DNA of 64,000 nucleotides from Nocardioides panaciterrulae (GTDB lineage: Bacteria; Actinomycetota; Actinomycetes; Propionibacteriales; Nocardioidaceae): positions 2,850,001 through 2,914,000 of the forward strand of contig NZ_JACCBG010000001.1 of the NCBI RefSeq assembly GCF_013409645.1. Reading direction: 5' to 3'. Under the pieces are notes generated by a model. It was not told the origin of the DNA, searched no databases, and saw nothing but the letters and a program-made list of their open reading frames with translations. Below are positions 15,256 through 24,041 of the stretch, one piece after another (within the stretch, counting starts at the first letter, position 1; each line of letters starts with the position of its first letter). Made by a program: the position numbers and the translations under genes.

Positions 15256-15355
15256 CGGTGTCCCTTCCTCAAGCTCTAGCCAGCATAGGCAGGGGTCCCC
15301 GCCGACCCCCTGGTCGTCAGGCCTGCTGCCGCTCGCCTGCGGGCCGGGGCCGGGG

Positions 15356-15793
15356 TCAGTCGGTCGGGGCGGCGCCGACGACGGTGACCGGGAGGTCGAA
15401 GTGCCGCAGCCGGTGCGGCAGGTCCTGGTGGAGCCAGGTCGAGACGTGATGGGCGGGGATGGCCAGCATGATCTCGTCGACCGGTTCGCTGTAGATGGTC
15501 TCCTCGATGGCATCCATCGGGTCGTGCCGCACCGAGACCGAACCGATCACCGGCGCCCCGGCCGCCTGCTCGAGCTGCGGCAGCGCCGCCCGCAGGGTCT
15601 GCTCCGCCTCTGTGGCCTTGTCGTGCCGCTCGGGATGGAGCAGGTGCAGCTCGGCACGAGCGGGGTTGAGCACGATCAGCCGGAACTGGACGCCTCCGGC
15701 CGCCGCACGGTGCCGGATGGCCTCCCGCAGCTCGGGAGTCGGTTCGGCGTGGTCGGAGACGACCAGGATGCGCAGGGTTCGCTCTTCGAGCAT
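15356..15793 (-). CDS. UspA-like nucleotide-binding fold protein
   Basis: 145 residues from ATG 15793 behind AAGGAG. It has one alpha/beta domain: 'TLRILVVSDHAEPTPELREA' (strand 1), 'VQFRLIVLNPA' (strand 2), 'PVDEIMLAIPAHH' (strand 4) and 'HFDLPVTVVGA' at the end, where UspA proteins have 'PVLVV'. The GxxGxxxxG(S/T) ATP motif of typical UspA is not evident. It probably shares the promoter of the upstream membrane gene (29-bp gap). A stress role is only inferred. Confidence 0.6.
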   Translation of the reverse strand: MLEERTLRILVVSDHAEPTPELREAIRHRAAAGGVQFRLIVLNPARAELHLLHPERHDKATEAEQTLRAALPQLEQAAGAPVIGSVSVRHDPMDAIEETIYSEPVDEIMLAIPAHHVSTWLHQDLPHRLRHFDLPVTVVGAAPTD

Positions 15794-15822
15794 GACGGGC
15801 TCCTTGTGTGACGCGAGCAAGA

Positions 15823-16614
15823 TCAGTCGTGGTCCGAGTGGATGGCTTCGGAGCGGTCCTTATCGGTGACCGTCAGGTAGACCACGACGGCGAGGATCGT
15901 GCCGAGGAACAAGATGCTGGTCCCGAACGTGCCCAACCCCAGGCCGCCCTCGCTCTTGTCGGAGCCGAGGTAGTCACCGATGTTGGCGCCGAGTGGGCGG
16001 GTGAGGATGTAGGCCAGCCAGAAGCACAGCACCGGGCCGGCGCCGAGCTTCCAGGCCACCAGCACCGCAAGGATCAGGCCCAGCGGCAGCAGGACCGACA
16101 CTCCCGGCGACCAGCCGGTCAGCTCGAGTGTCCAGTCGCCCACCGCGGTACCGAGGGCGAACGTGACGAGGACGGTCAGCCAGTAGAAGCTTTCACGGGG
16201 GGTGGTGACGATCGTGTGGATGGACAGGGTCCGCTCGCGGGAGTACCAGATACCGAAGACCGCGGCGAGCAGGACCGCGAACACCGTCGAGCTGATCCAC
16301 AACGGCACGCCCTGGCCGTCGGTGAGGTTGTCGGTGAGCAACGTGCCGACCACGCTGATGAGGACGACCGCGAGCCAGTAGATCCCAGGCACGTAGCGGT
16401 TCACCTTGAACTGCGCGACCAGCACGAGGACCAGGGCGATGGAGAAGACGAGCGTGGTGTTCGTCAGACCGAAGCCGAGGGTCTCGTTGATGTAGTCCGC
16501 AAAGCTCTCACCCACCGTCGTGCACAAGATCTTGATGACCCAGAAGTACACGGTGACCTCGGGGACCTTGTTGAGCATCCGGCGGCTCGTCGATGTGACA
16601 TTCGCAGTCGTCAT
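15823..16614 (-). CDS. COG4705-type integral membrane protein
   Basis: 263 residues, seven to eight membrane helices. The opening 'LNKVPEVTVYFWVIKILCTT' with 'VGESFADYINETLGFGL' and the later repeat 'GTAVGDWTLELTGWSPG' and 'TRPLGANIGDYLG' are hallmark stretches of this conserved but uncharacterised family, a tandem duplication with a Gly-Asp pair in each half. ATG 16614 is preferred; an ATG three codons upstream is possible. The gene follows a histidine kinase by 47 bp on the same strand, and kinase linkage is common for this family. No transport activity is established. Confidence 0.8.
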   Translation of the reverse strand: MTTANVTSTSRRMLNKVPEVTVYFWVIKILCTTVGESFADYINETLGFGLTNTTLVFSIALVLVLVAQFKVNRYVPGIYWLAVVLISVVGTLLTDNLTDGQGVPLWISSTVFAVLLAAVFGIWYSRERTLSIHTIVTTPRESFYWLTVLVTFALGTAVGDWTLELTGWSPGVSVLLPLGLILAVLVAWKLGAGPVLCFWLAYILTRPLGANIGDYLGSDKSEGGLGLGTFGTSILFLGTILAVVVYLTVTDKDRSEAIHSDHD

Positions 16615-16661
16615 ACACCCCATGCTGTGCCCACAACCCTGCCAAAGACCTGACCGAGCCG

Positions 16662-17978
16662 TCAGCTCGGTCCAGCCACGTGCGGCGGGCTCTTGCTCGC
16701 CGCACCTTCTGCGTCTCCTGGACCACCAGCGGGGAGCAGGAGCGTGAACCTGGTGCCGGACGGTTCGTGTGCCAGGAGGAGTCGACCGTTCTGTGAGGCG
16801 GCCAGGGCCCGGGCCATCGTCAAGCCAAGCCGGCCCGGTGAGGTCTCCTGGGTCGGCCAGGTGAAGGGCTGGGTGCCTCGGTCGGCCACGTCGATCGCGA
16901 CGGCGTCGCCGCTCTCGCGGCCGGTCAGAGTGACCGCGCCCTGGCCGTGACGGTAGGCGTTGTCGATCAGCACCTGGAGCACCTGGCGCACCGCGACCTG
17001 GGACGCCGAGGCCACCGGCGGGTCGTCGATGATCAGGCGCAGTGGGCGGTCGGCGGTCGCGAAGATCCCCTGCCACTGGGCCACGCATTCTGTGAGGAGG
17101 TGGTCGACGTCGAAGGTCGAGGACACCTCGGGTCGCTCCCGGGCCAGCGCGAGCACGTCATCGATCGTCTGGGACAGGTGGTCGGCGGTGACGAGCGCTT
17201 CGCGGACGGCGGGTACGAGTGCGGTGACATCCCCTTCGAGCCCGGCCTCGAGCTCGAGGCGCAGCCGGGTCAGTGGTGTCCGCAACTGGTGGGAGGCCCG
17301 GGTCGCGAAGGCGCGCTCCCGAGCGATCTGCTCGGAGAGGCGTCGAGCCGTGGCAGCGAGAGCGTCTGCGGTCTGGTCGATCTCGCTCACGCCGCTCACG
17401 GGGGGGCGGGCGGAGAAGTCGCCGGCACCCAGATCCCTGGCTGCCATCGCGAGTGCCCGCATCGGTCTGGTGAGTCGCCGCGACTGCCCGAAGGCGAGCG
17501 ACCCGGCACCGAGCAGTGCCAGCAGGGCCAGGCCTGCGAGCGCGAGCAGGTCCCTGAGGATGGTGGCGCGTACTGCGGAGCGGGGGGAAGCGGCCCGGAC
17601 GATGCCGATCACGTGCTCGTCCACGCTGACCGGGACCGCCTCGACCAGGTCGTGCTCGGTGGCAGCGTCAACCACGGCGCCTCCCACCACCCTGCCGACC
17701 GGAGGCTCGAGCCGGGACGGGCCGGTCCCCGCGACCCGTGTCCCGTCTGCGGAGTAGAGCCCCACCTGGCTGCCGGCCGGTGCCGGGGGGAGCTCGACGG
17801 GATCCCCGGTGCGGTAGCTGGGCGAGACCATCACGGCGGCCTGCAGCGCCGCGCGCTCGAGCTCGCTGCGCTCTGCGGCAACCGCGTTCCGCTGGATCGC
17901 GATGGCCAGCGGCAGACCGAGAAGTGCGACCGCGAGGACGACCGCCGACAGGGCTACGGTCAGGATCCGGCGGCGCAC
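16662..17978 (-). CDS. Sensor histidine kinase
   Basis: 438 residues. Membrane helix 1 (about residues 7-27), an extracytoplasmic segment of about 110 residues, helix 2 (about 143-165), HAMP ('RRLTRPMRALAMAARDLGAG'), H-box 'ATRASHQLRTPLTRLRLELE' with the phospho-His, N-box 'VLIDNAYRHG', a G1-like 'VADRGTQ' and G2-like 'GRLGLTMARALA'. The G1 box is weaker than usual (DRGTQ for DxGxG). No response regulator is adjacent on this strand; the OmpR-type gene at 22767 is the likely partner, with the exporter genes between them. Confidence 0.88.
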   Translation of the reverse strand: MRRRILTVALSAVVLAVALLGLPLAIAIQRNAVAAERSELERAALQAAVMVSPSYRTGDPVELPPAPAGSQVGLYSADGTRVAGTGPSRLEPPVGRVVGGAVVDAATEHDLVEAVPVSVDEHVIGIVRAASPRSAVRATILRDLLALAGLALLALLGAGSLAFGQSRRLTRPMRALAMAARDLGAGDFSARPPVSGVSEIDQTADALAATARRLSEQIARERAFATRASHQLRTPLTRLRLELEAGLEGDVTALVPAVREALVTADHLSQTIDDVLALARERPEVSSTFDVDHLLTECVAQWQGIFATADRPLRLIIDDPPVASASQVAVRQVLQVLIDNAYRHGQGAVTLTGRESGDAVAIDVADRGTQPFTWPTQETSPGRLGLTMARALAASQNGRLLLAHEPSGTRFTLLLPAGGPGDAEGAASKSPPHVAGPS

Positions 17979-18078
17979 GCCGACAGCCTCTCACCGCGAC
18001 GCCCCACGGCCGGCGTTCTTGCCGAACGCTAACCCGGCGTTGGCCAACCCCTGGCCCGCGGATTTCTAGGTTGGTCTC

Positions 18079-18768
18079 ATGCGACCCACCAACGCCCCTC
18101 CCGCTGCCGCGCTCATCGCTCTCGCAGTCCTCACGGCGGGTTGCAGCTCCGGAACCGGCACTTCGCCCAGCGCGGACCCGGCAACCGCGGCCACCTCACA
18201 AGCAGCCACCCCGGGGACCGGTGGCGGGTCCGGCGCGCCGTCGCCATCATCAGGCGGTTCGTCCTCGGCGTCCCCGTCTGCGCCGCACGCCACGGAGTTC
18301 AACCCACCGGGCGACATCCCCGACAACGCGGTCTTCGTCGACCACACCGCACCGGGATCCGCCGTGCACTTCTCGGTCCCGGAGGGCTGGGCACGATCCA
18401 CCTCTGGTCCCGTCACGACGTTCACCGACAAGTACAACAGCATCAGCATCAAGGTGCGGAAGCGAGCAACGGCGCCAACGGTGGCCAGCGCGAAGCGGGA
18501 GGATATCCCGGAGCTGCGACGGTCCGTCCCCAACTTCGCGCCGGGCGAGGTCAGCATGGTCACCCGCGCCCACGGCCCCGCCGTCCACATCACCTACCTA
18601 CTCGACTCCGCGCCCAACCCGGTCACGGACAAGGTGGTGCGCGACGTGGCCGAGCGCTTCGAGTTCTGGCACCAGGGGCAGGAGGCCATCCTCACCCTCA
18701 CCGGCCCCCAGCACGCCGACAACGTCGACCCCTGGCGGATCGTCTCCGACTCCCTGCAGTGGAAGTGA
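18079..18768 (+). CDS. Secreted lipoprotein associated with an FtsX-type exporter
   Basis: 229 residues. Signal peptide with lipobox 'LTAGC' (Cys about residue 21), then a low-complexity Ser/Thr/Pro/Gly linker (residues 24-75) and a compact domain ('DNAVFVDHTAPGSAVHFSVP', 'WARSTSGPVTTFTDKYNSI', 'KVVRDVAERFEFW') like other small actinobacterial lipoproteins of unknown function. It lies 7 bp upstream of the first ATPase gene and opens the operon. It could be a periplasmic adaptor for the exporter. Confidence 0.85.
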   Translation: MRPTNAPPAAALIALAVLTAGCSSGTGTSPSADPATAATSQAATPGTGGGSGAPSPSSGGSSSASPSAPHATEFNPPGDIPDNAVFVDHTAPGSAVHFSVPEGWARSTSGPVTTFTDKYNSISIKVRKRATAPTVASAKREDIPELRRSVPNFAPGEVSMVTRAHGPAVHITYLLDSAPNPVTDKVVRDVAERFEFWHQGQEAILTLTGPQHADNVDPWRIVSDSLQWK

Positions 18769-18775
18769 GCAGCCG

Positions 18776-19426
18776 ATGAGCTTGCGTGCGGAGAACCTCT
18801 ACCGCTTCTACCGAGCAGGTGACGAGGAGACCCTCGCCGTCCAGGGGGTCTCCCTGGAGATCCTGCCCGGCGAGGTCGTGGCACTTTCTGGACCCTCGGG
18901 CTCAGGCAAGTCGACCCTGCTGGCCTGCCTGGCGGGCACCGACGAACCGTCGGGCGGGACAGTCTGGGTGGAAGGACACCGGATGAGTGGCCGCTCCGAG
19001 GCCACCCGCGCCGCGTTGCGGGGACGCCACATCGGCACCATGGCACAGTCGGGCAACCTGGTGGCGCACCTGTCCCTGGCCGACAACTTGCGCCTCGCCC
19101 GCTACATCCGCGGTGGGAGGGCGAGCATCCAGGAGCTCCTGAGCGACCTGGGAATCGACCACCGGGCCAAGGCCTGGCCCCACCAGCTGTCCGGCGGCGA
19201 GCTGGCCCGTGCGTCGCTGGGCGTCGCGCTCGTCAACGCACCGGCAGTGCTGCTCGCCGACGAGCCGACCGGCGAGCTGGACGAGGCGACCGAAGCCCGC
19301 CTCCTGACGCTGGTGCGCCACCGCGCCGACGCCGGATGCGCGGTCCTGGTCGCCAGCCACAGTCCTGCGGTCCGTCGCACCGCTGACCGCGTGCTCATCC
19401 TCGACGACGGGAGCCTCGTCGCATGA
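18776..19426 (+). CDS. ABC transporter ATP-binding protein (MacB/LolD type), first copy
   Basis: 216 residues. Walker A 'GPSGSGKST', Q-loop 'IGTMAQSGNLV', signature 'LSGGELARASLG', Walker B 'VLLADEPTGELD' and 'VASHSPAVR' H-loop. All catalytic residues are present. Overlaps the second ATPase by four bases. LolD-type ATPases power mechanotransmission by FtsX-fold permeases rather than classical transport. Two different ATPases beside one large permease suggests a heterodimer. Confidence 0.92.
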   Translation: MSLRAENLYRFYRAGDEETLAVQGVSLEILPGEVVALSGPSGSGKSTLLACLAGTDEPSGGTVWVEGHRMSGRSEATRAALRGRHIGTMAQSGNLVAHLSLADNLRLARYIRGGRASIQELLSDLGIDHRAKAWPHQLSGGELARASLGVALVNAPAVLLADEPTGELDEATEARLLTLVRHRADAGCAVLVASHSPAVRRTADRVLILDDGSLVA

Positions 19427-20136
19427 CCGGCTCAACTCCCTCATCGGTGCGGTCGAGCACAAGCCGCCAGACACCGGTCGAGACCCTGGTCGTCTGCGAG
19501 GCCGCCGGTCGCACGTTCGGCAAGGGCAACGTGGCGGTCGTGGCGGTGCACGAAGTCTCGTGCACGATCACCTCGACGAGCCGGATCGCACTGCTCGGAC
19601 CCTCGGGATCAGGCAAGTCGACACTTCTGCAGCTGATGGCCGGGCTCGACCAGCCCACCTCCGGCACGATCGCCTGGCCCGCTTGGCCGGGGGGACCGTT
19701 CCAGGACCCGTCACGTGCCGGGGTGATCTTCCAGGGCCTCAGCCTGATCCCGGGACTGACCGCTGCGGAGAATGTGGCCTTCCCCCTGTTGCTGCAAGGG
19801 GTCGAGGACCGCGAGGCGATGTCTCGGGCCCGAGGATCACTGGCGCTGCTCGACATCGGCGCGCTCGGCGACAAGCTCCCCGACGAGCTGTCCGGCGGCC
19901 AGGCCCAACGGGTCGCGACCGCCCGGGTCGTGACCAGCGGCCCCCGGCTGATCTTCGCCGACGAACCCACCGGCCAGCTCGACCACGTCTCGGGCGAACG
20001 GGTGATCGATGTGCTCCTCGAGGCGGCCGCCCACCTCGGTGCCGGCCTCGTCGTCTCGACCCATGACTCCACCGTCGCGGCACGACTGGACGAGCAGTGG
20101 CGAATGCGCGACGGCCAGCTGGTGGTGACGACATGA
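19423..20136 (+). CDS. ABC transporter ATP-binding protein (MacB/LolD type), second copy
   Basis: 237 residues with a short extra N-terminus. Walker A 'GPSGSGKST', signature 'LSGGQAQRVATA', Walker B 'RLIFADEPTGQLD', H-loop 'VVSTHDSTVAARLD'. It overlaps both neighbours by four bases, so stoichiometric translation with the first ATPase and the permease is likely. The tail of a close paralogue survives as a fragment at 33676-33814. Confidence 0.92.
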   Translation: MTGSTPSSVRSSTSRQTPVETLVVCEAAGRTFGKGNVAVVAVHEVSCTITSTSRIALLGPSGSGKSTLLQLMAGLDQPTSGTIAWPAWPGGPFQDPSRAGVIFQGLSLIPGLTAAENVAFPLLLQGVEDREAMSRARGSLALLDIGALGDKLPDELSGGQAQRVATARVVTSGPRLIFADEPTGQLDHVSGERVIDVLLEAAAHLGAGLVVSTHDSTVAARLDEQWRMRDGQLVVTT

Positions 20137-22757
20137 TCCACCTCTGGCTCGCGGGTCTCCTCCGCAGAAGTCCGGCACGGCTGCTTGCCGCCGCGGCCGG
20201 CATCGCCATCGCCGTCGCGCTCGTGGCGGGCCTGGGCAGCTTCCTGGTCACCTCCCAAGCCACCATGACCACCCGGGCGGCCGCGCAGGTGGCCGTCGAC
20301 TGGCAGGTCAAGGTGGCGGCGCATCGTGATCCCGCAGCGGTCCTCAAAGCCGTCACCGCCGCACCGGGCACGTTGAAGGCGCTCCCGGTGGGGTTCGCCG
20401 ACTCACCGGGCCTACGTGCCACCACCGACGGCACCACCCAGGAGACCGGCGCCGCGAAGGTGCTCGGGCTCCCGGCGGGCTACGTCGACACCTTTCCGCT
20501 CTCGATCAGGCTGCTCACCGGTAGCCTCGACGGACCGCTCGTGGCGCAGCAGACCGCTGCAAACCTGCACGTCGCACCTGGTGACCGGATCGAGGTCAAG
20601 CGAGCCGGCAGTGCCCCCTACTCGGTACACGTCGCCGGCATCGTCGAGCTCCCGCAGGCCGACTCCCTCTTCCAGGACGTCGGGGCTCCGAGCCAGTCGC
20701 AGCCGGTCGCCCCGCCCGACAACGTCGTCCTGCTGCCAGCGCCACAGTTCGCGAACCACTACCACGCGCTGTCCCGGACCCGGCCCGACCTGGTCTCCAC
20801 CCAGATCCACGTCAAGCGCGACCACGCCGCCCTGGCCTCGGACCCCTCGTCCGCATTCGTGGCCGAGACCGGCGCGGCGAACAACCTGTCGGTTCGCACC
20901 AGCGGAGCCGCGATCGTGGGCAACAACCTGGGCGCCTCCCTGGACGCGGCACGCGAGGACGCCAGCTACTCACGGATCCTGTTCCTCTTCCTCGGTGCGC
21001 CGGGTGCGCTGCTGGCCGGCGCGCTGACCGCCGCGATCACTCAGGCCGGTGCCGAGCGACGCCGCAAGGAGCAGGCACTCCTGCGGGCGCGAGGAAGCAG
21101 CCCCACCCAGCTGCTCAGGCTCGTCCTCGTCGAGGCCGCCGTTGTCGGTGTGCTCGGCGCCCTGATCGGTCTCGGGGTCGCGGCGGCCATCGGCGCTGCG
21201 ACCTCGTGGCCCTGGGACCTGGCCGCCGCGCTGACCGGTCTGCTGATCGCCGGCCTGGTCGTCGCCATCCCAGCTGCGCGGGACCTCAGGTCCCTCGCCG
21301 CGAACCAGGGCCACCGGCAACAACACCGCACCCGGCCCATCTGGTTGCGCTTCGGCCTCGACCTGGCACTCATCGCGCTGGGCCTAGCCGTCTTCTGGGC
21401 GGCAGGCCGCAACAAGTACACCCTCGTGCTCGCCCCAGAAGGCGTCCCCACGATCTCAGTCAGCTACTGGGCATTCCTCGCCCCGGCCCTGGCCTGGCTC
21501 GGTGGTGCCCTGCTCTGCTGGCGGATCGCGGACACCCTGCTCGTACGGGGTCGCGCGGTGGTCGCCCTCGCGGCCACACCGTTCCTGGGCCCCCTGGCGC
21601 GTGCCGTCAGCGGAATGCTGATGCGACAGCGCCGGCTCGTGGCACGCTCTGCGGTGCTCGTTGCGCTCGCCCTGGCCTTCGCGATCTCCACGGCCACGTT
21701 CAACGTGACCTACCAAGTACAGGCCGAGGTCGACGCCCAGCTCACCAATGGCGCCGACGTCACCGTGACCGAGTCCCCCGGTGCGGACGCACGACCGGCC
21801 GACGCCACGAAGCTCTCCTCCATCCCCGGCGTCACGGCCGTCTCGCCGCTCCAGCACCGGTTCGCCTACGTCGGCAACGACCTGCAGGACCTCTACGGCA
21901 TCGACCCGGCCATGCTCACCCGGGCCACCACCCTCCAAGACGCCTACTTCCAGGGCGCCACCGCTGCGGAGTCCCTGAAACGCCTTGCCTCTCGACCCGA
22001 TGCCGTGCTGGTGAGCGCCGAGACCGTCAACGACTTCCAGCTCAACCTCGGCGACCTCATCAAGCTCCGCCTCCAAGACGCCCACACCCACACCTACCAG
22101 TCGGTGACCTTCCACTACGTGGGCATCGTCAACGAGTTCCCCACCGCCCCGAAGGACAGCTTCCTGGTCGCCAACGCCGACTACGTCGCCCAACAGACTG
22201 GCAGCGCCGCCGTCGGCACCTTCCTGGTCAACACCAACGGACACGACGTGTCCGCGGTCGCAGACCGGGTACGCGCCGTGGTCGGCACGACCGGCAGGGT
22301 CGGCACCATCAGGGACGCGCGAGGACTCGTGGGATCGAGCCTGACCTCCGTCGACCTCGGCCACCTGACACGTCTCGAACTCTCCTTCGCCCTGGTCATC
22401 GCGGCTGCCGCTGGCGGGCTGGTGATCGGCCTCGGACTCGCGGAACGCCGCCGGGCCATCGCGGTCGCCACCTCACTGGGCGCCACCCGTCGACAGGTAC
22501 GTCGGTTCGGATTCGCGGAGCCCGCCTTCGTGCTCGTCATCGGAACGCTCTGCGGGCTCGGCTCCGGATGGGGGCTGTCCTACCTGCTCGTCAAGGTGCT
22601 CACCGGCGTGTTCGACCCACCCCCGACAGCCCTGACGGTTCCGTGGCTGTACCTGTCCACCCTGGTCGTCTGCACGATAGGTGCCGTCAGTGTCGTCTCG
22701 GTCCTGGTGATCGAACGTGCGAGGCGCCAGGCACCCGACCTGCTGCGCGCGATCTAG
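20133..22757 (+). CDS. FtsX-like ABC transporter permease
   Basis: 874 residues; ATG 20133 overlaps the ATPase stop. MacB layout doubled: an N-terminal helix (about residues 15-40), a large extracytoplasmic MacB_PCD-like domain, an FtsX block of helices (about 275-400), a second block after 'RPIWLRFGLDLALIALGLAV', a second outer domain ('VTVTESPGADARPADATKL') and a final FtsX trio ('GGLVIGLGLAERRRAIAVA', 'LGATRRQVRRFGFAEP'). With the two ATPases it forms an exporter or mechanotransmission complex in the cytoplasmic membrane. A damaged inverted paralogue lies at 32151-33675. Confidence 0.92.
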   Translation: MIHLWLAGLLRRSPARLLAAAAGIAIAVALVAGLGSFLVTSQATMTTRAAAQVAVDWQVKVAAHRDPAAVLKAVTAAPGTLKALPVGFADSPGLRATTDGTTQETGAAKVLGLPAGYVDTFPLSIRLLTGSLDGPLVAQQTAANLHVAPGDRIEVKRAGSAPYSVHVAGIVELPQADSLFQDVGAPSQSQPVAPPDNVVLLPAPQFANHYHALSRTRPDLVSTQIHVKRDHAALASDPSSAFVAETGAANNLSVRTSGAAIVGNNLGASLDAAREDASYSRILFLFLGAPGALLAGALTAAITQAGAERRRKEQALLRARGSSPTQLLRLVLVEAAVVGVLGALIGLGVAAAIGAATSWPWDLAAALTGLLIAGLVVAIPAARDLRSLAANQGHRQQHRTRPIWLRFGLDLALIALGLAVFWAAGRNKYTLVLAPEGVPTISVSYWAFLAPALAWLGGALLCWRIADTLLVRGRAVVALAATPFLGPLARAVSGMLMRQRRLVARSAVLVALALAFAISTATFNVTYQVQAEVDAQLTNGADVTVTESPGADARPADATKLSSIPGVTAVSPLQHRFAYVGNDLQDLYGIDPAMLTRATTLQDAYFQGATAAESLKRLASRPDAVLVSAETVNDFQLNLGDLIKLRLQDAHTHTYQSVTFHYVGIVNEFPTAPKDSFLVANADYVAQQTGSAAVGTFLVNTNGHDVSAVADRVRAVVGTTGRVGTIRDARGLVGSSLTSVDLGHLTRLELSFALVIAAAAGGLVIGLGLAERRRAIAVATSLGATRRQVRRFGFAEPAFVLVIGTLCGLGSGWGLSYLLVKVLTGVFDPPPTALTVPWLYLSTLVVCTIGAVSVVSVLVIERARRQAPDLLRAI

Positions 22758-22766
22758 GCTCAGGGA

Positions 22767-23489
22767 ATGGTCGAGCTGCTGGTGGTGGAGGACGAGGAGA
22801 AGATCGGTCAGCTTCTCGTCTCCTCCCTGGGCGCCAACGGGTACCAGGTGACCTGGTTCCGGTCGGGGGCAGAAGCGGTACAAGCGGCACTCGGCGCCTC
22901 GTTCGACCTGGTGCTGCTCGACCTCGGCCTGCCAGATCTGGACGGTATCGAGGTGTGCCGCCTGATCAAGAGACACCAACCCCAGTCCTTGGTAGTGGTG
23001 CTGACGGCCCGTCGTGACGAGATGGACGTCATCGAGGGGCTAGAAGCAGGAGCCGACGACTACCTCACGAAGCCCTTCCGGATGGCCGAGCTCCTGGCGC
23101 GAGTGCGAGCCCACCTGCGCCGGTCATCTGTGGGTGATTTCGGCTCCCAGACGACGTTCTCCGGCGGAGAGCTCGTCCTGGACACCGCGGCCCGACGCTG
23201 CCTGGTCAGGGACCGCGAGGTCGCCTTGCGACCCAAGGAGTTCGACCTGCTCGCACGCCTCGCCGCCGAAGCCGGGCGAGCGGTCACACGCGAGGCGCTC
23301 ATGGATGACGTGTGGGACCGCAACTGGTTCGGCTCCACCAAGACCCTCGACGTGCACATCGCGGCACTGCGCCACCGGCTCTGCGAAGCGGCGGAGTCCT
23401 TCGAGCCGGCCGCAGTCGTGCCCGCCATCACGACCCTGCGCGGTCACGGGTACCGGCTGGAGTCCCCGGAAGCCAACCCATTCCGGTGA
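22767..23489 (+). CDS. OmpR-family response regulator
   Basis: 240 residues starting 9 bp after the permease. Receiver domain: acidic pair 'VVEDEEKIG', phospho-Asp in 'FDLVLLDLGLPDLDG', Thr in 'VVLTARRDEMD', Lys in 'DDYLTKPFRMAEL'. DNA-binding winged helix: 'VALRPKEFDLLARLAAEAG', 'LMDDVWDRNWFGSTKTLDVH' and 'ITTLRGHGYRLE'. Being last in the exporter operon, it probably senses through the kinase at 16662-17978 and controls the operon. A frameshifted paralogue lies at 31422-32140. Confidence 0.92.
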   Translation: MVELLVVEDEEKIGQLLVSSLGANGYQVTWFRSGAEAVQAALGASFDLVLLDLGLPDLDGIEVCRLIKRHQPQSLVVVLTARRDEMDVIEGLEAGADDYLTKPFRMAELLARVRAHLRRSSVGDFGSQTTFSGGELVLDTAARRCLVRDREVALRPKEFDLLARLAAEAGRAVTREALMDDVWDRNWFGSTKTLDVHIAALRHRLCEAAESFEPAAVVPAITTLRGHGYRLESPEANPFR

Positions 23490-23970
23490 CGGTCGCCCCT
23501 TCCACCGCCTGTCGGCGCGGGTCGTGAACCGGAGTGGAGTCCACAAGAGTGGTGTACGACGGACCTGAGTGAGCGCGTGCCTGCGACGTAGGCGCGGCCA
23601 CCGGGGGAAGCCGCTGGAGCAGACGCGGGGCGAACACCTGGCGCCACCAGGCGGACTTGGGCTTCTTCTCGTCGGCGCCGCCCGCATGGGGTGCGTACAG
23701 GGCGGCGGTCTCGCTGATGGCGACCGGCTTGCGATGGCCGGCTGCCGAAGATGTCGTAGAAGTCCGGCAGTCACGCTCATCGGTCCCGGGGCGCTGGAAC
23801 CGGCCCGTCAGGTGCCGGGCCCGGCGTGTGCACGCGCTGTCCAACCCAAATGGACCAGCAGCAAGTCGCATGTCTGCCGCGATCAGAACTTCGGCGAATG
23901 CTGATGACTCGATTCCCTGCGCCTTGGAACGGCGTACCGTCGCAGACATGACCACCGCTGTCCGAGCGAT
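23490..23970. other. 480-bp stretch between the regulator gene and the IS21 end
   Basis: No gene I can defend. A minus-strand frame (about 23428-23979) has a Lys/Trp-bearing stretch ('GGADEKKPKSAWWRQVF') that is less shadow-like than its neighbours, but it runs into the regulator gene and matches no family I know. It may be a relic of DNA disturbed by the IS21 insertion. Confidence 0.4.
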
Positions 23971-24041
23971 TGTCGACAACGCTCGAACTCTGGTCGGTTC
24001 CGACGCTCGAAAAGTGAACGGTGCGGGGGCAGCCTAGTGCT

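Noticed and set aside
23428-23979. Minus-strand 183-residue frame between the regulator and IS21
   Set aside because: No start signal or family and it overlaps the regulator 3' end; recorded only as an unexplained stretch.
23948-24036. A 29-codon plus-strand frame (MTTAVRAIVDNARTLVG) before IS481
   Set aside because: Most of it is the IS21 terminal repeat sequence (TGTCGACAACGCTCGAA), so it is not a gene start.
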